Source of the DNA: Volvox africanus
Taxonomy: Eukaryota > Chlorophyta > Chlorophyceae > Chlamydomonadales > Volvocaceae
Direction of reading: 5' to 3'
Assembly (NCBI GenBank): GCA_030268105.1
Contig: BSDZ01000003.1
Coordinates: 1-64,000 of the forward strand
DNA: 64,000 nt
Each line of letters starts with the position of its first letter. Position 1 is the stretch's first letter. Of the stretch, positions 35,720 through 51,200 are shown piece by piece. A model generated the notes under the pieces. The model did not search any database. It was not told where the DNA came from and worked only from the letters and a program-made list of their open reading frames with translations. A program made the translations under genes and the position numbers.

Positions 35720-38652
35720 ATCTAACCGGTTACGCTCGGCCATGCCAAAACAATTTAAAATTTGCAATGCGCCCAGGCCTGCCTGGCCCTTCTTGCATCA
35801 TTTATTGGTATATGTGAATTGCGCACTCTTAACAACCTTTGCTGGTCATCAGCCAGCGGGAATCTAACCGGCGACTCTCGGCCAGCCCAAAACTTATTGA
35901 AATTTGCAATGCGCCCAGGCCTGCCTGGCCCTTATTGCATTATTCATTGGTATATATGCATTGCGCAATCTCAACAACCTGCCCTGATCATCAGCCAGTG
36001 GTAATCTAACCAGCGACTCTTGGCAAGCCCAAACCTGTTCATATTTGCAATGCGCCCAGGCCTGCCTGGCCCTTATTGCATCATTCATTGGTATATGTGA
36101 ATTGCGCACTCTTAACAACCTGCCCTGATCATCAGCCAGCGGGAATCTAACCATCGACTCTCGGCCAGCCCAAAACCTATTGAAATTTGCAATGCGCCCA
36201 GGCCTGCCTGGCCCTTATTGCATCATTCATTGGTATATGTGCATTGCGCACTCTCAACATCCTTCCCTGTTCATGAGCAAGTGGGAATCTAACCGGCAAC
36301 CCTTGGCCAGCCCAAAACCTATTGAAATTTGCTATACGCCCTGGCCTGCCTGGCCCTTATTGCATCATTCATTGGTATATGTGCATTGCGCACTCTCAAC
36401 AACCTGCCCTGATCATCAGCCAGCAGGAATCTAACCGGCGACTCTCGGCCAGCCCAAAACCTTTTGAAATTTCCAGTGCGCCCAGGCCTGCCTGGCCCTT
36501 ATTGCATCATTCATTGGTATATGTGCATTGCGCACTCCCAACAACCTGCCCTGATCATCAGCCAGCGGGAATCTAACCTGCGACTCTCGGCCAGCCCAAA
36601 ACCTTTTGAAATTTCCAGTGCGCCCAGGCCTGCCTGGCCCTTATTGCATCATTTATTGGTGTATGTCGATTGCGCACTCTCAACAACCTGCCAGCGGGAA
36701 TCTAACCGGTTACGCTCGGCCAGCCCAAAACCACTTAAAATTTGCAATGCGCCCAGGCCTGCCTGGCCCTTATTGCATCATTCATTGGTATATGTGAATT
36801 GCGCACTCTCAACAACCTGCCCTGATCATCAGCCAGCGGGAATCTAACAGGCGACTCTCGGCCAGCCCAAAACCTTTTGAAAATTGCAATGCGCCCAGGC
36901 CTGCCTGGCCCTTATTGCATCATTCATTGGTATATGTGAATTGCGCACTCTCAACAACCTGCCCTGATCATCAGCCAGCGGGAATCTAACCTGCGACTCT
37001 CGGCCAGCCCAAAACCTTTTGAAATTTCCAGTGCGCCCAGGCCTGCCTGGCCCTTATTGCATCATTCATTGGTATATGTCCATTGCGCACTCTCAACAAC
37101 CTGCCAGCGGGAATCTAACCGGTTACGCTCGGCCAGCCCAAAACCTGTTGAAATTTGCAATGCACCCATGCCTGCCTGGCCCTTATTGCATCATTCATTG
37201 GTATATGTGCATTGCGCACTCTCAACAACCTGCCAGCGGGAATCTAACCGGTTACGCTCGGCCATGCCAAAACAATTTAAAATTTGCAATGCGCCCAGGC
37301 CTGCCTGGCCCTTCTTGCATCATTTATTGGTATATGTGAATTGCGCACTCTTAACAACCTTTGCTGGTCATCAGCCAGCGGGAATCTAACCGGCGACTCT
37401 CGGCCAGCCCAAAACTTATTGAAATTTGCAATGCGCCCAGGCCTGCCTGGCCCTTATTGCATTATTCATTGGTATATATGCATTGCGCAATCTCAACAAC
37501 CTGCCCTGATCATCAGCCAGTGGTAATCTAACCAGCGACTCTTGGCAAGCCCAAACCTGTTCATATTTGCAATGCGCCCAGGCCTGCCTGGCCCTTATTG
37601 CATCATTCATTGGTATATGTGAATTGCGCACTCTTAACAACCTGCCCTGATCATCAGCCAGCGGGAATCTAACCATCGACTCTCGGCCAGCCCAAAACCT
37701 ATTGAAATTTGCAATGCGCCCAGGCCTGCCTGGCCCTTATTGCATCATTCATTGGTATATGTGCATTGCGCACTCTCAACATCCTTCCCTGTTCATGAGC
37801 AAGTGGGAATCTAACCGGCAACCCTTGGCCAGCCCAAAACCTATTGAAATTTGCTATACGCCCTGGCCCGCCTGGACCTTATTGCATCATTCATTGGTAT
37901 ATGTGCATTGCGCACTCTCAACAACCTGCCCTGATCATCAGCCAGCAGGAATCTAACCGGCGACTCTCGGCCAGCCCAAAACCTTTTGAAATTTCCAGTG
38001 CGCCCAGGCCTGCCTGGCCCTTATTGCATCATTCATTGGTATATGTGCATTGCGCACTCCCAACAACCTGCCCTGATCATCAGCCAGCGGGAATCTAACC
38101 TGCGACTCTCGGCCAGCCCAAAACCTTTTGAAATTTCCAGTGCGCCCAGGCCTGCCTGGCCCTTATTGCATCATTTATTGGTGTATGTCGATTGCGCACT
38201 CTCAACAACCTGCCAGCGGGAATCTAACCGGTTACGCTCGGCCAGCCCAAAACCACTTAAAATTTGCAATGCGCCCAGGCCTGCCTGGCCCTTATTGCAT
38301 CATTCATTGGTATATGTGAATTGCGCACTCTCAACAACCTGCCCTGATCATCAGCCAGCGGGAATCTAACAGGCGACTCTCGGCCAGCCCAAAACCTTTT
38401 GAAAATTGCAATGCGCCCAGGCCTGCCTGGCCCTTATTGCATCATTCATTGGTATATGTGAATTGCGCACTCTCAACAACCTGCCCTGATCATCAGCCAG
38501 CGGGAATCTAACCTGCGACTCTCGGCCAGCCCAAAACCTTTTGAAATTTCCAGTGCGCCCAGGCCTGCCTGGCCCTTATTGCATCATTCATTGGTATATG
38601 TCCATTGCGCACTCTCAACAACCTGCCAGCGGGAATCTAACCGGTTACGCTC
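35720..38652. repeat. Segmental duplication in the array, offset 1,522 bp
   Basis: Monomers from about 35720 to 37130 recur from about 37242 to 38652 with the same rare variants, such as GGCAACCCTTGGCC and CGCCCTGGCC near 36298/37820. The right edges are approximate. Confidence 0.7.
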
Positions 38653-41600
38653 GGCCAGCCCAAAACCATTTCAAATTTGCAATGCGCCCAGGCCTGCCTG
38701 GCCCTTATTGCATCATTCATTGGTATATGTGAATTGCGCACTCTCAACAACCTGCCCTGATCATCAGCCAGCGGGAATCTAACCAGCGACTCTCGGCCAG
38801 CCCAAAACCTTTTGAAATTTGCAATGCGCCCAGGCCTGCCTGGCCCTTATTGCATCATTCATTGGTATATGTGCATTGCGCACTCTCAACAACCTGCCCT
38901 GATCATCAGCCAGCGGGAATCTAACCTGCGACTCTCGGCCAGCCCAAAACCTTTTGAAATTTCCAGTGCGCCCAGGCCTGCCTGGCCCTTATTGCATCAT
39001 TCATTGGTATATGTGCATTGCGCAATCTCAACAACCTGCCCTGATCATCAGCCAGCTGAAATCTAACCATCGACTCTTGGCCAGCCCAAACCTGTTTATT
39101 TTTGCAATGCGCCCAGGCCTGCCTGGACCTTATTGCCTCATTTATTCTTATATGTGCATGGCTCACTCTCAACAACCTGCCCTGATCATCTTCCAGCGGG
39201 AATCTAACCAGCAACTCTTGGCCAGCCCAAACCTGTTAAACCTATAAATATTTGCAATGCGCCCAAGCCTGCCTGGCCCTTATTGCATCATTCATTGGTA
39301 TATGTGCATTGCGCACTCTCAACAACCTGCCAGCGGGAATCTAACCAGTCACACTCGGCCATGCCAAATCAATTAAAAATTTGCAATGCGCCCAGGCCTG
39401 CCCGGCCCTTATTGCATCATTCATTGGTATATGTGAATTCCGCACTCTCAACAACCTGCCCTGATCATCAGCCAGTGGGAATCTAAGGGCGACTCTCGGC
39501 CAGCCCAAAACCTGTTGAAATTTGCAATGCACCCATGCCTGCCTGGCCCTTATTGCATCATTCATTGGTATATGTGCATTGCGCACTCTCAACAACCTGC
39601 CAGCGGGAATCTAACTGGTTACGCTCGGCCAGCCCAAAACCATTTAAAATTCGCAATGCGCCCAGGCCTGCCTGGCCCTTATTGCATCATTCATTGGTAT
39701 ATGTGAATTGTGCACTCTCAACAACCTTCCCTGGTCATCAGCCAGCGGGAATCTAACGGGCTACTCTCGGCTAGCCCAAAACCTATTGAAATTTGCAGTG
39801 CGCCCAGGCCTGCCTGGCCTTTATTGCATCATTTATTGGTATATGTGCATTGCGCACTCTCAACAACCTTCCCTATTCATCAGCAAGTCGAAATCTAAAA
39901 GGCAACTCTCGGTCAGCCCAAAACCTATTGAAATTTGCTATGCGCCCAGGCCTGCCTGGCCCTTATTGCATCATTCATTGGTATATGTGCATTGCGCACT
40001 CTCAACAACCTGCCAGCGGGAATCTAACCGGTTACGCTCGGCCATGCCAAAACAATTTAAAATTTGCAATGCGCCCAGGCCTGCCTGGCCCTTATTGCAC
40101 CATTCATTGGTATATATGCATTGCGCAATCTCAACAACCTGCCCTGATCATCAGCCAGTGGTAATCTAACCAGCGACTCTTGGCAAGCCCAAACCTGTTC
40201 ATATTTGCAATGCGCCCAGGCCTGCCTGGCCCTTATTGCATCATTCATTGGTATATGTGCATTGCGCACTCTCAACATCCTTCCCTGTTCATGAGCAAGT
40301 GGGAATCTAACCGGCAACTCTTGGCCAGCCCAAAACCTATTGAAATTTGCAATGCGCACAGGCCTGCCTGGACCTTATTGCATCGTTCATTGGTATATGT
40401 AAATTGCGTACTGTCAACAACCTGCCAGCGGGAATGTAACCGGTTACGCTCGGCCATGCCAAAACAATTTAAAATTTGAAATGCGCCCAGGCCTGCCTGG
40501 CCCTTATTGCATCATTCATTGGTATATGTGCATTGCTCACTCTCAACAACCTTCCCTGGTCATCAGCCAGCGGGAATCTTACCTGCGACTAACGGCCAGC
40601 CCAAAACCTATTGAAATTTGCAATTCGCCCAGGCCTGCCTGGCCCTTATTGCACCATTCATTGGTATATGTGCATTGCGCACTCTCAACAACCTGCCAGC
40701 GAGAATCTAACCGGTTACGCTCGGCCAGTCCAAAACCATTTAAAATTTGCTATGCGCCCATGCCTGCCTGGCCCTTATAGCATCATTCATTGGTATATGT
40801 GAATTGCGCACTCTCAACAATCTTCCCTGGTCATCAGCCAGCGGGAATCTAACGGGCTACTCTCGGCTAGCCCAAAACCTATTGAAATTTGCAGTGTGCC
40901 CAGGCCTGCCTGGCCCTTATTGCATCATTCATTGGTATATGTGCATTGCGCACTCTCAACAACCTGCCAGCGGGAATCTAACCGGTTACGCTCGGCCATG
41001 CCAAAACAATTTAAAATTTGCAATGCGCCCAGGCCTGCCTGGCCCTTCTTGCATCATTCATTGGTATATGTGAATTGCGCACTCTTAACAACCTTTGCTG
41101 GTCATCAGCCAGCGGGAATCTAACCGGCGACTCTCGGCCAGCCCAAAACTTATTGAAATTTGCAATGCGCCCAGGCCTGCCTGGCCCTTCTTGCACCATT
41201 CATTGGTATATATGCATTGCGCAATCTCAACAACCTGCCCTGATCATCAGCCAGTGGTAATCTAACCAGCGACTCTTGGCAAGCCCAAACCTGTTCATAT
41301 TTGCAATGCGCCCAGGCCTGCCTGGCCCTTATTGCATCATTCATTGGTATATGTGAATTGCGCACTCTCAACAACCTGCCCTGATCATCAGCCAGCGGGA
41401 ATCTAACCAGCGACTCTCGGCCAGCCCAAAACCTATTGAAATTTGCAATGCGCCCAGGCCTGCCTGGCCCTTATTGCATCATTCATTGGTATATGTGCAT
41501 TGCGCACTCTCAACATCCTTCCCTGTTCATGAGCAAGTGGGAATCTAACCGGCAACTCTTGGCCAGCCCAAAACCTATTGAAATTTGCAATGCGCACAGG

Positions 41601-44160
41601 CCTGCCTGGACCTTATTGCATCGTTCATTGGTATATGTAAATTGCGTACTCTCAACAATCTTCCCTGGTCATCAGCCAGCGGGAATCTAACGGGCTACTC
41701 TCGGCTAGCCCAAAACCTATTGAAATTTGCAGTGTGCCCAGGCCTGCCTGGCCCTTATTGCATCATTCATTGGTATATGTGCATTGCGCACTCTCAACAA
41801 CCTTCCAGCGGGAATCTAACCGGTTACGCTCGGCCATGCCAAAACAATTTAAAATTTGCAATGCGCCCAGGCCTGCCTGGCCCTTCTTGCATCATTCATT
41901 GGTATATGTGAATTGCGCACTCTCAACAATCTTCCCTGGTTATCAGCCAGCGGGAATCTAACCGGCGACTCTCAGCCAGCCCAAAACCTATTGAAATTTG
42001 TGATGTGCCCAGGCCTGCCTGGCCCTTATTGCATCAATAATTGATATATATTCATTGCGCAGTTTTAACAACCTGCCAGAGGGAATCTAACCGGCCACTC
42101 TCGGCCAGCCCAAACCTGTTTATATATGCAATGCTTTCAGGCCTGCCTGGCCCTTCTTCCAAAATTTATTCTTATATATGCATAGCTCACTCTCAACAAC
42201 CTGCCCTGATCATCAGCCAGCGGGAATCTAACCAGTGACTCTCGGCCAGCCCAAAACCTATTGAAATTTGCAATGCGCCCAGGCCTGCCTGTCCCTTATT
42301 GCATCATTCATTGGTATATGTGCATTGCGCACTCTTAACATCCTTCCCTGTTCATGAGCAAGTGGGAATCTAACAGGCAACTCTTGGCCAACCCAAAACC
42401 TATTGAAATTTGCTATGCGCCCAGGCCTGCCTGGCCCTTACTGCATCATTCATTGGTATATGTGCATTGCGCACTCTCAACAACCTGCCAGCGGGAATCT
42501 AACCGGTTACGCTCGGCCATGCCAAAACAATTTAAAATTTGCAATGCGCCCAGGCCTGCCTGGCCCTTATTGCATCATTCATTGGTATATGTGCATTGCA
42601 CACTCTCAACAACCTTCCCTGGTCATCAGCCAGCGGGAATCTAACCGGCGACTCACGGCCAGCCCAAAACCTTTTGAAATTTGCAATCCGCCCAGGCCTG
42701 CCTGGCCCTTATTGCATCATTCATTAGTATGTGTGCATTGCGCACTCTCAACAACCTGCCCTGATCATCAGCCAGCGGGAATCTAACCAGCAACTCTAGG
42801 CCAGCCCAAAACCTATTGAAATTTGCTATGCGCCCAGGCCTGCCTGGACCTTATTGCATCATTCATTGGTATATGTGCATTGCACACTCTCAACAACCTG
42901 CCAGCGGGAATCTAACCGGTTACACTCGGCCATGCCAAAACAATTTAAAATTTGCAATGCGCCCAGGCCTGCCTGGCCCTTATTGCATCATTCATTGGTA
43001 TATGTGCATTGCGCACTCTCAACAACCTGCCAGCAGGAATCTAACCGGTTACGCTCGGCCAGCCCAAAACCATTTAAAATTTGCTATGCGCCCAGGCCTG
43101 CCTGGCCCCTATTGCATCATTCATTGGTATATGTGAATTGCGCACTCTCAACAACCTTCCCTGGTCATCAGCCAGCGGAAATCTAACCGGCGACTCTCGG
43201 CCAGCCCAAAACCTATTGAAATTTGCAATGCGCCCAGGCCTGCCTGGCCCTTATTGCATCATTCATTGGTATGTGTGCATTGCGCACTCTCAACAACCTG
43301 CCCTGATCATCAGCCAGCGGGAATCTAACCGGCAACTCTAGGCCAGCCCAAAACCTATTGAAATTTGCTATGCGCCCAGGCCTGCCTGGACCTTATTGCA
43401 TCATTCATTGGTATATGTGCATTGCACACTCTCAACAACCTGCCAGCGGGAATCTAACCGGCAACTCTAGGCCAGCCCAAAACAATTTAAAATTTGCAAT
43501 GCGCCCAGGCCTGCCTGGCCCTTATTGCATCCTTCATCGGTACATGAGCATTGCGCACTCTCAACAACCTGCCCTGATCATCAGCCAGCGGGAATCTAAC
43601 CAGCGACTCTCGGACAGCCCAAACCTGTTAAACCTCTTAATATTTGCAATGCGCCCAGGCCTGCCTGGCCCTTATAGCATCATTCATTGGTATATGTGAA
43701 TTGCGCACTCTCAACAATCTTCCCTGGTCATCAGCCAGCAGGAATCTAACGGGCTACTCTCGGCTAGCCCAAAACCTATTGAAATTTGCAGTGTGCCCAG
43801 GCCTGCCTGGCCCTTATTGCATCATTCATTGGTATATGTGCATTGCGCACTCTCAACAACCTGCCAGCGGGAATCTAACCGGTTACGCTCGGCCATGCCA
43901 AAACAATTTAAAATTTGCAATGCGCCCAGGCCTGCCTGGCCCTTCTTGCATCATTCATTGGTATATGTGAATTGCGCACTCTTAACAACCTTTGCTGGTC
44001 ATCAGCCAGCGGGAATCTAACCGGCGACTCTCGGCCAGCCCAAAACTTATTGAAATTTGCAATGCGCCCAGGCCTGCCTGGCCCTTCTTGCACCATTCAT
44101 TGGTATATATGCATTGCGCAATCTCAACAACCTGCCCTGATCATCAGCCAGTGGTAATCT

Positions 44161-47100
44161 AACCAGCGACTCTTGGCAAGCCCAAACCTGTTCATATTTG
44201 CAATGCGCCCAGGCCTGCCTGGCCCTTATTGCATCATTCATTGGTATATGTGAATTGCGCACTCTCAACAACCTGCCCTGATCATCAGCCAGCGGGAATC
44301 TAACCAGCGACTCTCGGCCAGCCCAAAACCTATTGAAATTTGCAATGCGCCCAGGCCTGCCTGGCCCTTATTGCATCATTCATTGGTATATGTGCATTGC
44401 GCACTCTCAACATCCTTCCCTGTTCATGAGCAAGTGGGAATCTAACCGGCAACTCTTGGCCAGCCCAAAACCTATTGAAATTTGCAATGCGCACAGGCCT
44501 GCCTGGACCTTATTGCATCGTTCATTGGTATATGTAAATTGCGTACTCTCAACAACCTGCCAGCGGGAATTTAACCGGTTACGCTCGGCCATGCCAAAAC
44601 AATTTAAAATTTGAAATGCGCCCAGGCCTGCCTGGCCCTTATTGCATCATTCATTGGTATATGTGCATTGCTCACTCTCAACAACCTTCCCTGGTCATCA
44701 GCCAGCGGGAATCTTACCTGCGACTAACGGCCAGCCCAAAACCTATTGAAATTTGCAATTCGCCCAGGCCTGCCTGGCCCTTATTGCACCATTCATTGGT
44801 ATATGTGCATTGCGCACTCTCAACAACCTGCCAGCGAGAATCTAACCGGTTACGCTCAGCCAGTCCAAAACCATTTAAAATTTGCTATGCGCCCAGGCCT
44901 GCCTGGCCCTTATTGCATCATTCATTGGTATATGTGAATTGCGCACTCTCAACAATCTTCCCTGGTTATCAGCCAGCGGGAATCTAACCGGCGACTCTCA
45001 GCCAGCCCAAAACCTATTGAAATTTGTGATGTGCCCAGGCCTGCCTGGCCCTTATTGCATCAATAATTGATATATATTCATTGCGCAGTTTTAACAACCT
45101 GCCAGAGGGAATCTAACCGGCCACTCTCGGCCAGCCCAAACCTGTTTATATATGCAATGCTTTCAGGCCTGCCTGGCCCTTCTTCCAAAATTTATTCTTA
45201 TATATGCATAGCTCACTCTCAACAACCTGCCCTGATCATCAGCCAGCGGGAATCTAACCAGTGACTCTCGGCCAGCCCAAAACCTATTGAAATTTGCAAT
45301 GCGCCCAGGCCTGCCTGTCCCTTATTGCATCATTCATTGGTATATGTGCATTGCGCACTCTTAACATCCTTCCCTGTTCATGAGCAAGTGGGAATCTAAC
45401 AGGCAACTCTTGGCCAACCCAAAACCTATTGAAATTTGCTATGCGCCCAGGCCTGCCTGGCCCTTACTGCGTTATTCATTGGTATATGTGCATTGCGCAC
45501 TCTCAACAACCTGCCAGCGGGAATCTAACCGGTTACGCTCGGCCATGCCAAAACAATTTAAAATTTGCAATGCGCCCAGGCCTGCCTGGCCCTTATTGCA
45601 TCATTCATTGGTATATGTGCATTGCACACTCTCAACAACCTTCCCTGGTCATCAGCCAGCGGGAATCTAACCGGCGACTCACGGCCAGCCCAAAACCTTT
45701 TGAAATTTGCAATCCGCCCAGGCCTGCCTGGCCCTTATTGCATCATTCATTAGTATGTGTGCATTGCGCACTCTCAACAACCTGCCCTGATCATCAGCCA
45801 GCGGGAATCTAACCGGCAACTCTAGGCCAGCCCAAAACCTATTGAAATTAACTATGCGCCCAGGCCTGCCTGGACCTTATTGCATCATTCATTGGTATAT
45901 GTGCATTGCACACTCTCAACAACCTGCCAGCGGGAATCTAACCGGTTACACTCGGCCATGCCAAAACAATTTAAAATTTGCAATGCGCCCAGGCCTGCCT
46001 GGCCCTTATTGCATCATTCATTGGTATATGTGCATTGCGCACTCTCAACAACCTGCCAGCAGGAATCTAACCAGTTACGCTCGGCCAGCCCAAAACCATT
46101 TAAAATTTGCTATGCGCCCAGGCCTGCCTGGCCCCTATTGCATCATTCATTGGTATATGTGAATTGCGCACTCTCAACAACCTTCCCTGGTCATCAGCCA
46201 GCGGAAATCTAACCAGCGACTCTTGGCAAGCCCAAACCTGTTCATATTTGCAATGCGCCCAGGCCTGCCTGGCCCTTATTGCATCATTCATTGGTATATG
46301 TGAATTGCGCACTCTCAACAACCTGCCCTGATCATCAGCCAGCGGGAATCTAACCAGCGACTCTCGGCCAGCCCAAAACCTATTGAAATTTGCAATGCGC
46401 CCAGGCCTGCCTGGCCCTTATTGCATCATTCATTGGTATATGTGCATTGCGCACTCTCAACATCCTTCCCTGTTCATGAGCAAGTGGGAATCTAACCGGC
46501 AACTCTTGGCCAGCCCAAAACCTATTGAAATTTGCAATGCGCACAGGCCTGCCTGGACCTTATTGCATCGTTCATTGGTATATGTAAATTGCGTACTCTC
46601 AACAACCTGCCAGCGGGAATTTAACCGGTTACGCTCGGCCATGCCAAAACAATTTAAAATTTGAAATGCGCCCAGGCCTGCCTGGCCCTTATTGCATCAT
46701 TCATTGGTATATGTGCATTGCTCACTCTCAACAACCTTCCCTGGTCATCAGCCAGCGGGAATCTTACCTGCGACTAACGGCCAGCCCAAAACCTATTGAA
46801 ATTTGCAATTCGCCCAGGCCTGCCTGGCCCTTATTGCACCATTCATTGGTATATGTGCATTGCGCACTCTCAACAACCTGCCAGCGAGAATCTAACCGGT
46901 TACGCTCAGCCAGTCCAAAACCATTTAAAATTTGCTATGCGCCCAGGCCTGCCTGGCCCTTATTGCATCATTCATTGGTATATGTGAATTGCGCACTCTC
47001 AACAATCTTCCCTGGTTATCAGCCAGCGGGAATCTAACCGGCGACTCTCAGCCAGCCCAAAACCTATTGAAATTTGTGATGTGCCCAGGCCTGCCTGGCC

Positions 47101-48260
47101 CTTATTGCATCAATAATTGATATATATTCATTGCGCAGTTTTAACAACCTGCCAGAGGGAATCTAACCGGCCACTCTCGGCCAGCCCAAACCTGTTTATA
47201 TATGCAATGCTTTCAGGCCTGCCTGGCCCTTCTTCCAAAATTTATTCTTATATATGCATAGCTCACTCTCAACAACCTGCCCTGATCATCAGCCAGCGGG
47301 AATCTAACCAGTGACTCTCGGCCAGCCCAAAACCTATTGAAATTTGCAATGCGCCCAGGCCTGCCTGTCCCTTATTGCATCATTCATTGGTATATGTGCA
47401 TTGCGCACTCTTAACATCCTTCCCTGTTCATGAGCAAGTGGGAATCTAACAGGCAACTCTTGGCCAACCCAAAACCTATTGAAATTTGCTATGCGCCCAG
47501 GCCTGCCTGGCCCTTACTGCGTTATTCATTGGTATATGTGCATTGCGCACTCTCAACAACCTGCCAGCGGGAATCTAACCGGTTACGCTCGGCCATGCCA
47601 AAACAATTTAAAATTTGCAATGCGCCCAGGCCTGCCTGGCCCTTATTGCATCATTCATTGGTATATGTGCATTGCACACTCTCAACAACCTTCCCTGGTC
47701 ATCAGCCAGCGGGAATCTAACCGGCGACTCACGGCCAGCCCAAAACCTTTTGAAATTTGCAATCCGCCCAGGCCTGCCTGGCCCTTATTGCATCATTCAT
47801 TAGTATGTGTGCATTGCGCACTCTCAACAACCTGCCCTGATCATCAGCCAGCGGGAATCTAACCGGCAACTCTAGGCCAGCCCAAAACCTATTGAAATTA
47901 ACTATGCGCCCAGGCCTGCCTGGACCTTATTGCATCATTCATTGGTATATGTGCATTGCACACTCTCAACAACCTGCCAGCGGGAATCTAACCGGTTACA
48001 CTCGGCCATGCCAAAACAATTTAAAATTTGCAATGCGCCCAGGCCTGCCTGGCCCTTATTGCATCATTCATTGGTATATGTGCATTGCGCACTCTCAACA
48101 ACCTGCCAGCAGGAATCTAACCAGTTACGCTCGGCCAGCCCAAAACCATTTAAAATTTGCTATGCGCCCAGGCCTGCCTGGCCCCTATTGCATCATTCAT
48201 TGGTATATGTGAATTGCGCACTCTCAACAACCTTCCCTGGTCATCAGCCAGCGGAAATCT
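44161..48260. repeat. Exact tandem duplication of a 2,050-bp higher-order unit
   Basis: 44161-46210 and 46211-48260 are adjacent and appear almost base-identical over all regions compared, beginning AACCAGCGACTCTTGGCAAG in both. The unit spans about 15 monomers, including one marker block. Its near identity implies a very recent duplication. Confidence 0.88.
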
Positions 48261-51200
48261 AACCGGCGACTCTCGGCCAGCCCAAAACCTATTGAAATTT
48301 GCAATGCGCCCAGGCCTGCCTGGCCCTTATTGCATCATTCATTGGTATGTGTGCATTGCGCACTCTCAACAACCTGCCCTGATCATCAGCCAGCGGGAAT
48401 CTAACCGGCAACTCTAGGCCAGCCCAAAACCTATTGAAATTTGCTATGCGCCCAGGCCTGCCTGGACCTTATTGCATCATTCATTGGTATATGTGCATTG
48501 CACACTCTCAACAACCTGCCAGCGGGAATCTAACCGGCAACTCTAGGCCAGCCCAAAACAATTTAAAATTTGCAATGCGCCCAGGCCTGCCTGGCCCTTA
48601 TTGCATCCTTCATCGGTACATGAGCATTGCGCACTCTCAACAACCTGCCCTGATCATCAGCCAGCGGGAATCTAACCAGCGACTCTCGTACAGCCCAAAC
48701 CTGTTAAACCTCTTAATATTTGCAATGCGCCCAGGCCTGCCTGGCCCTTATTGCATTATTCATTGGTATATGTGCATTGCGCACTCTCAACAACTTGCCA
48801 GCAGGAATCTAACCGGTTACGCTCGGCCAGCCCAAAACCATTTAAAATTTGCAATGCGCCCAGGCCTGCCTGGCCCTTATTGCATCATTCATTGGTATAT
48901 GTGAATTGCGCACTCTCAACAACCATTCCTGGTCATCAGCCAGCGGGAATCTAACCGGCGACTCTCGGCCAGCCCAAAACCTATTGAAATTTGCAATGCG
49001 CCCAGGCCTGCCTGGCCCTTATTGCATCCTTCATTGGTATATGTGAATTGCGCACTCTCAACAACCTGCCCTGATCATCAGCCAGCGGGAATCTAACCGG
49101 CAACTCTAGGCCAGCCCAAAACCTATTGAAATTTGCTATGCGCCCAGGCCTGCCTGGCCCTTATTGCATCATTCATCGGTACATGAGCATTGCGCACTCT
49201 CAACAACCTGCCCTGATCATCAGCCAGCGGGAATCTAACCAGCAACTCTCGGACAGCCCAAACCTGTTAAACGTTTTAATATTTGCAATGCGCCCAGGCC
49301 TGCCTGGCGCTTATTGCATTATTCATTGGTATATGTGCATTGCGCACTCTCAACAACCTGCCAGCAGGAATCTAACCGGTTACGCTCGGCCAGCCCAAAA
49401 CCATTTAAAATTTGCAATGCGCCCAGGCCTGCCTGGCCCTTATTGCATTATTCATTGGTATATGTGCATTGCGCACTCTCAACAACTTGCCAGCAGGAAT
49501 CTAACCGTTTACGCTCGGCCAGCCCAAAACCATTTAAAATTTGCAATGCGCCCAGGCCTGCCTGGCCCTTATTGCATCATTCATTGGTATATGTGAATTG
49601 CGCACTCTCAACAACCTGCCCTGATCATCAGCCAGCGGGAATCTAACCGGCAACTCTCGGTCAGCCCAAAACCTATTGAAATTTGCAATGCGCCCAGGCC
49701 TGCCTGGCCCTTATTGCATCCTTCAATGGTATATGTGCATTGCGCACTCTCAACAACCTGCCCTGATCATCAGCCAGCGGGAATCTAACCGGCAACTCTA
49801 GGCCAGCCCAAAACCTATTGAAATTTGCTATGCGCCCAGGCCTGCCTGGCCCTTATTGCATCCTTCATTGGTATATGTGCATTGCACACTCTCAACAACC
49901 TGCCAGCGGGAATCTAACCGGTTACACTCGGCCATGCCAAAACAATTTAAAATTTGCAATGCGCCCAGGCCTGCCTGGCCCTTATTGCATTATTCATTGG
50001 TATATGTGCATTGCGCACTCTCAACAACCTGCCAGCAGGAATCTAACCGGTTACGCTCGGCCATGCCAAAACAATTTAAAATTTGCAATGCGCCCAGGCC
50101 TGCCTGGCCCTTATTGCATCCTTCATCGGTACATGAGCATTGCGCACTCTCAACAACCTGCCCTGATCATCAGCCAGCGGGAATCTAACCAGCGACTCTC
50201 GGACAGCCCAAACCTGTTAAACCTCTTAATATTTGCAATGCGCCCAGGCCTGCCTGGCCCTTATTGCATTATTCATTGGTATATGTGCATTGCGCACTCT
50301 CAACAACTTGCCAGCAGGAATCTAACCGGTTACGCTCGGCCAGCCCAAAACCATTTAAAATTTGCAATGCGCCCAGGCCTGCCTGGCCCTTATTGCATCA
50401 TTCATTGGTATATGTGAATTGCGCACTCTCAACAACCATTCCTGGTCATCAGCCAGCGGGAATCTAACCGGCGACTCTCGGCCAGCCCAAAACCTTTTGA
50501 AATTTGCAATGCGCCCAGGCCTGCCTGGCCCTTATTGCATCCTTCATTGGTATATGTGAATTGCGCACTCTCAACAACCTTCCCTGGTCATCAGCCAGCG
50601 GGAATCTAACCGGCAACTCTAGGCCAGCCCAAAACCTATTGAAATTTGCTATGCGCCCAGGCCTGCCTGCCCTTATTGCATCATTCATCGGTACATGAGC
50701 ATTGCGCACTCTCAACAACCTGCCCTGATCATCAGCCAGCGGGAATCTAACCTTCGACTCTCGGACAGCCCAAACCTGTTAAACCTTTTAATATTTGCAA
50801 TGCGCCCAGGCCTGCCTGGCGCTTATTGCATTATTCATTGGTATATGTGCATTGCGCACTCTCAACAACTTGCCAGCAGGAATCTAACCGGTTACGCTCG
50901 GCCAGCCCAAAACCATTTAAAATTTAATATGCGCCCAGGCCTGCCTGGCCCTTATTGCATCATTCATTGGTATATGTGAATTGCGCACTCTCAACAACCT
51001 GCCCTGATCATCAGCCAGCGGGAATCTAACCGGCGACTCTCGGCCAGCCCAAAACCTATTGAAATTTGCAATGCGCCCAGGCCTGCCTGGCCCTTATTGC
51101 ATCATTCATTGGTATGTGTGCATTGCGCACTCTCAACAACTTGCCAGCAGGAATCTAACCGGTTACGCTCGGCCAGCCCAAAACCATTTAAAATTTGCAA

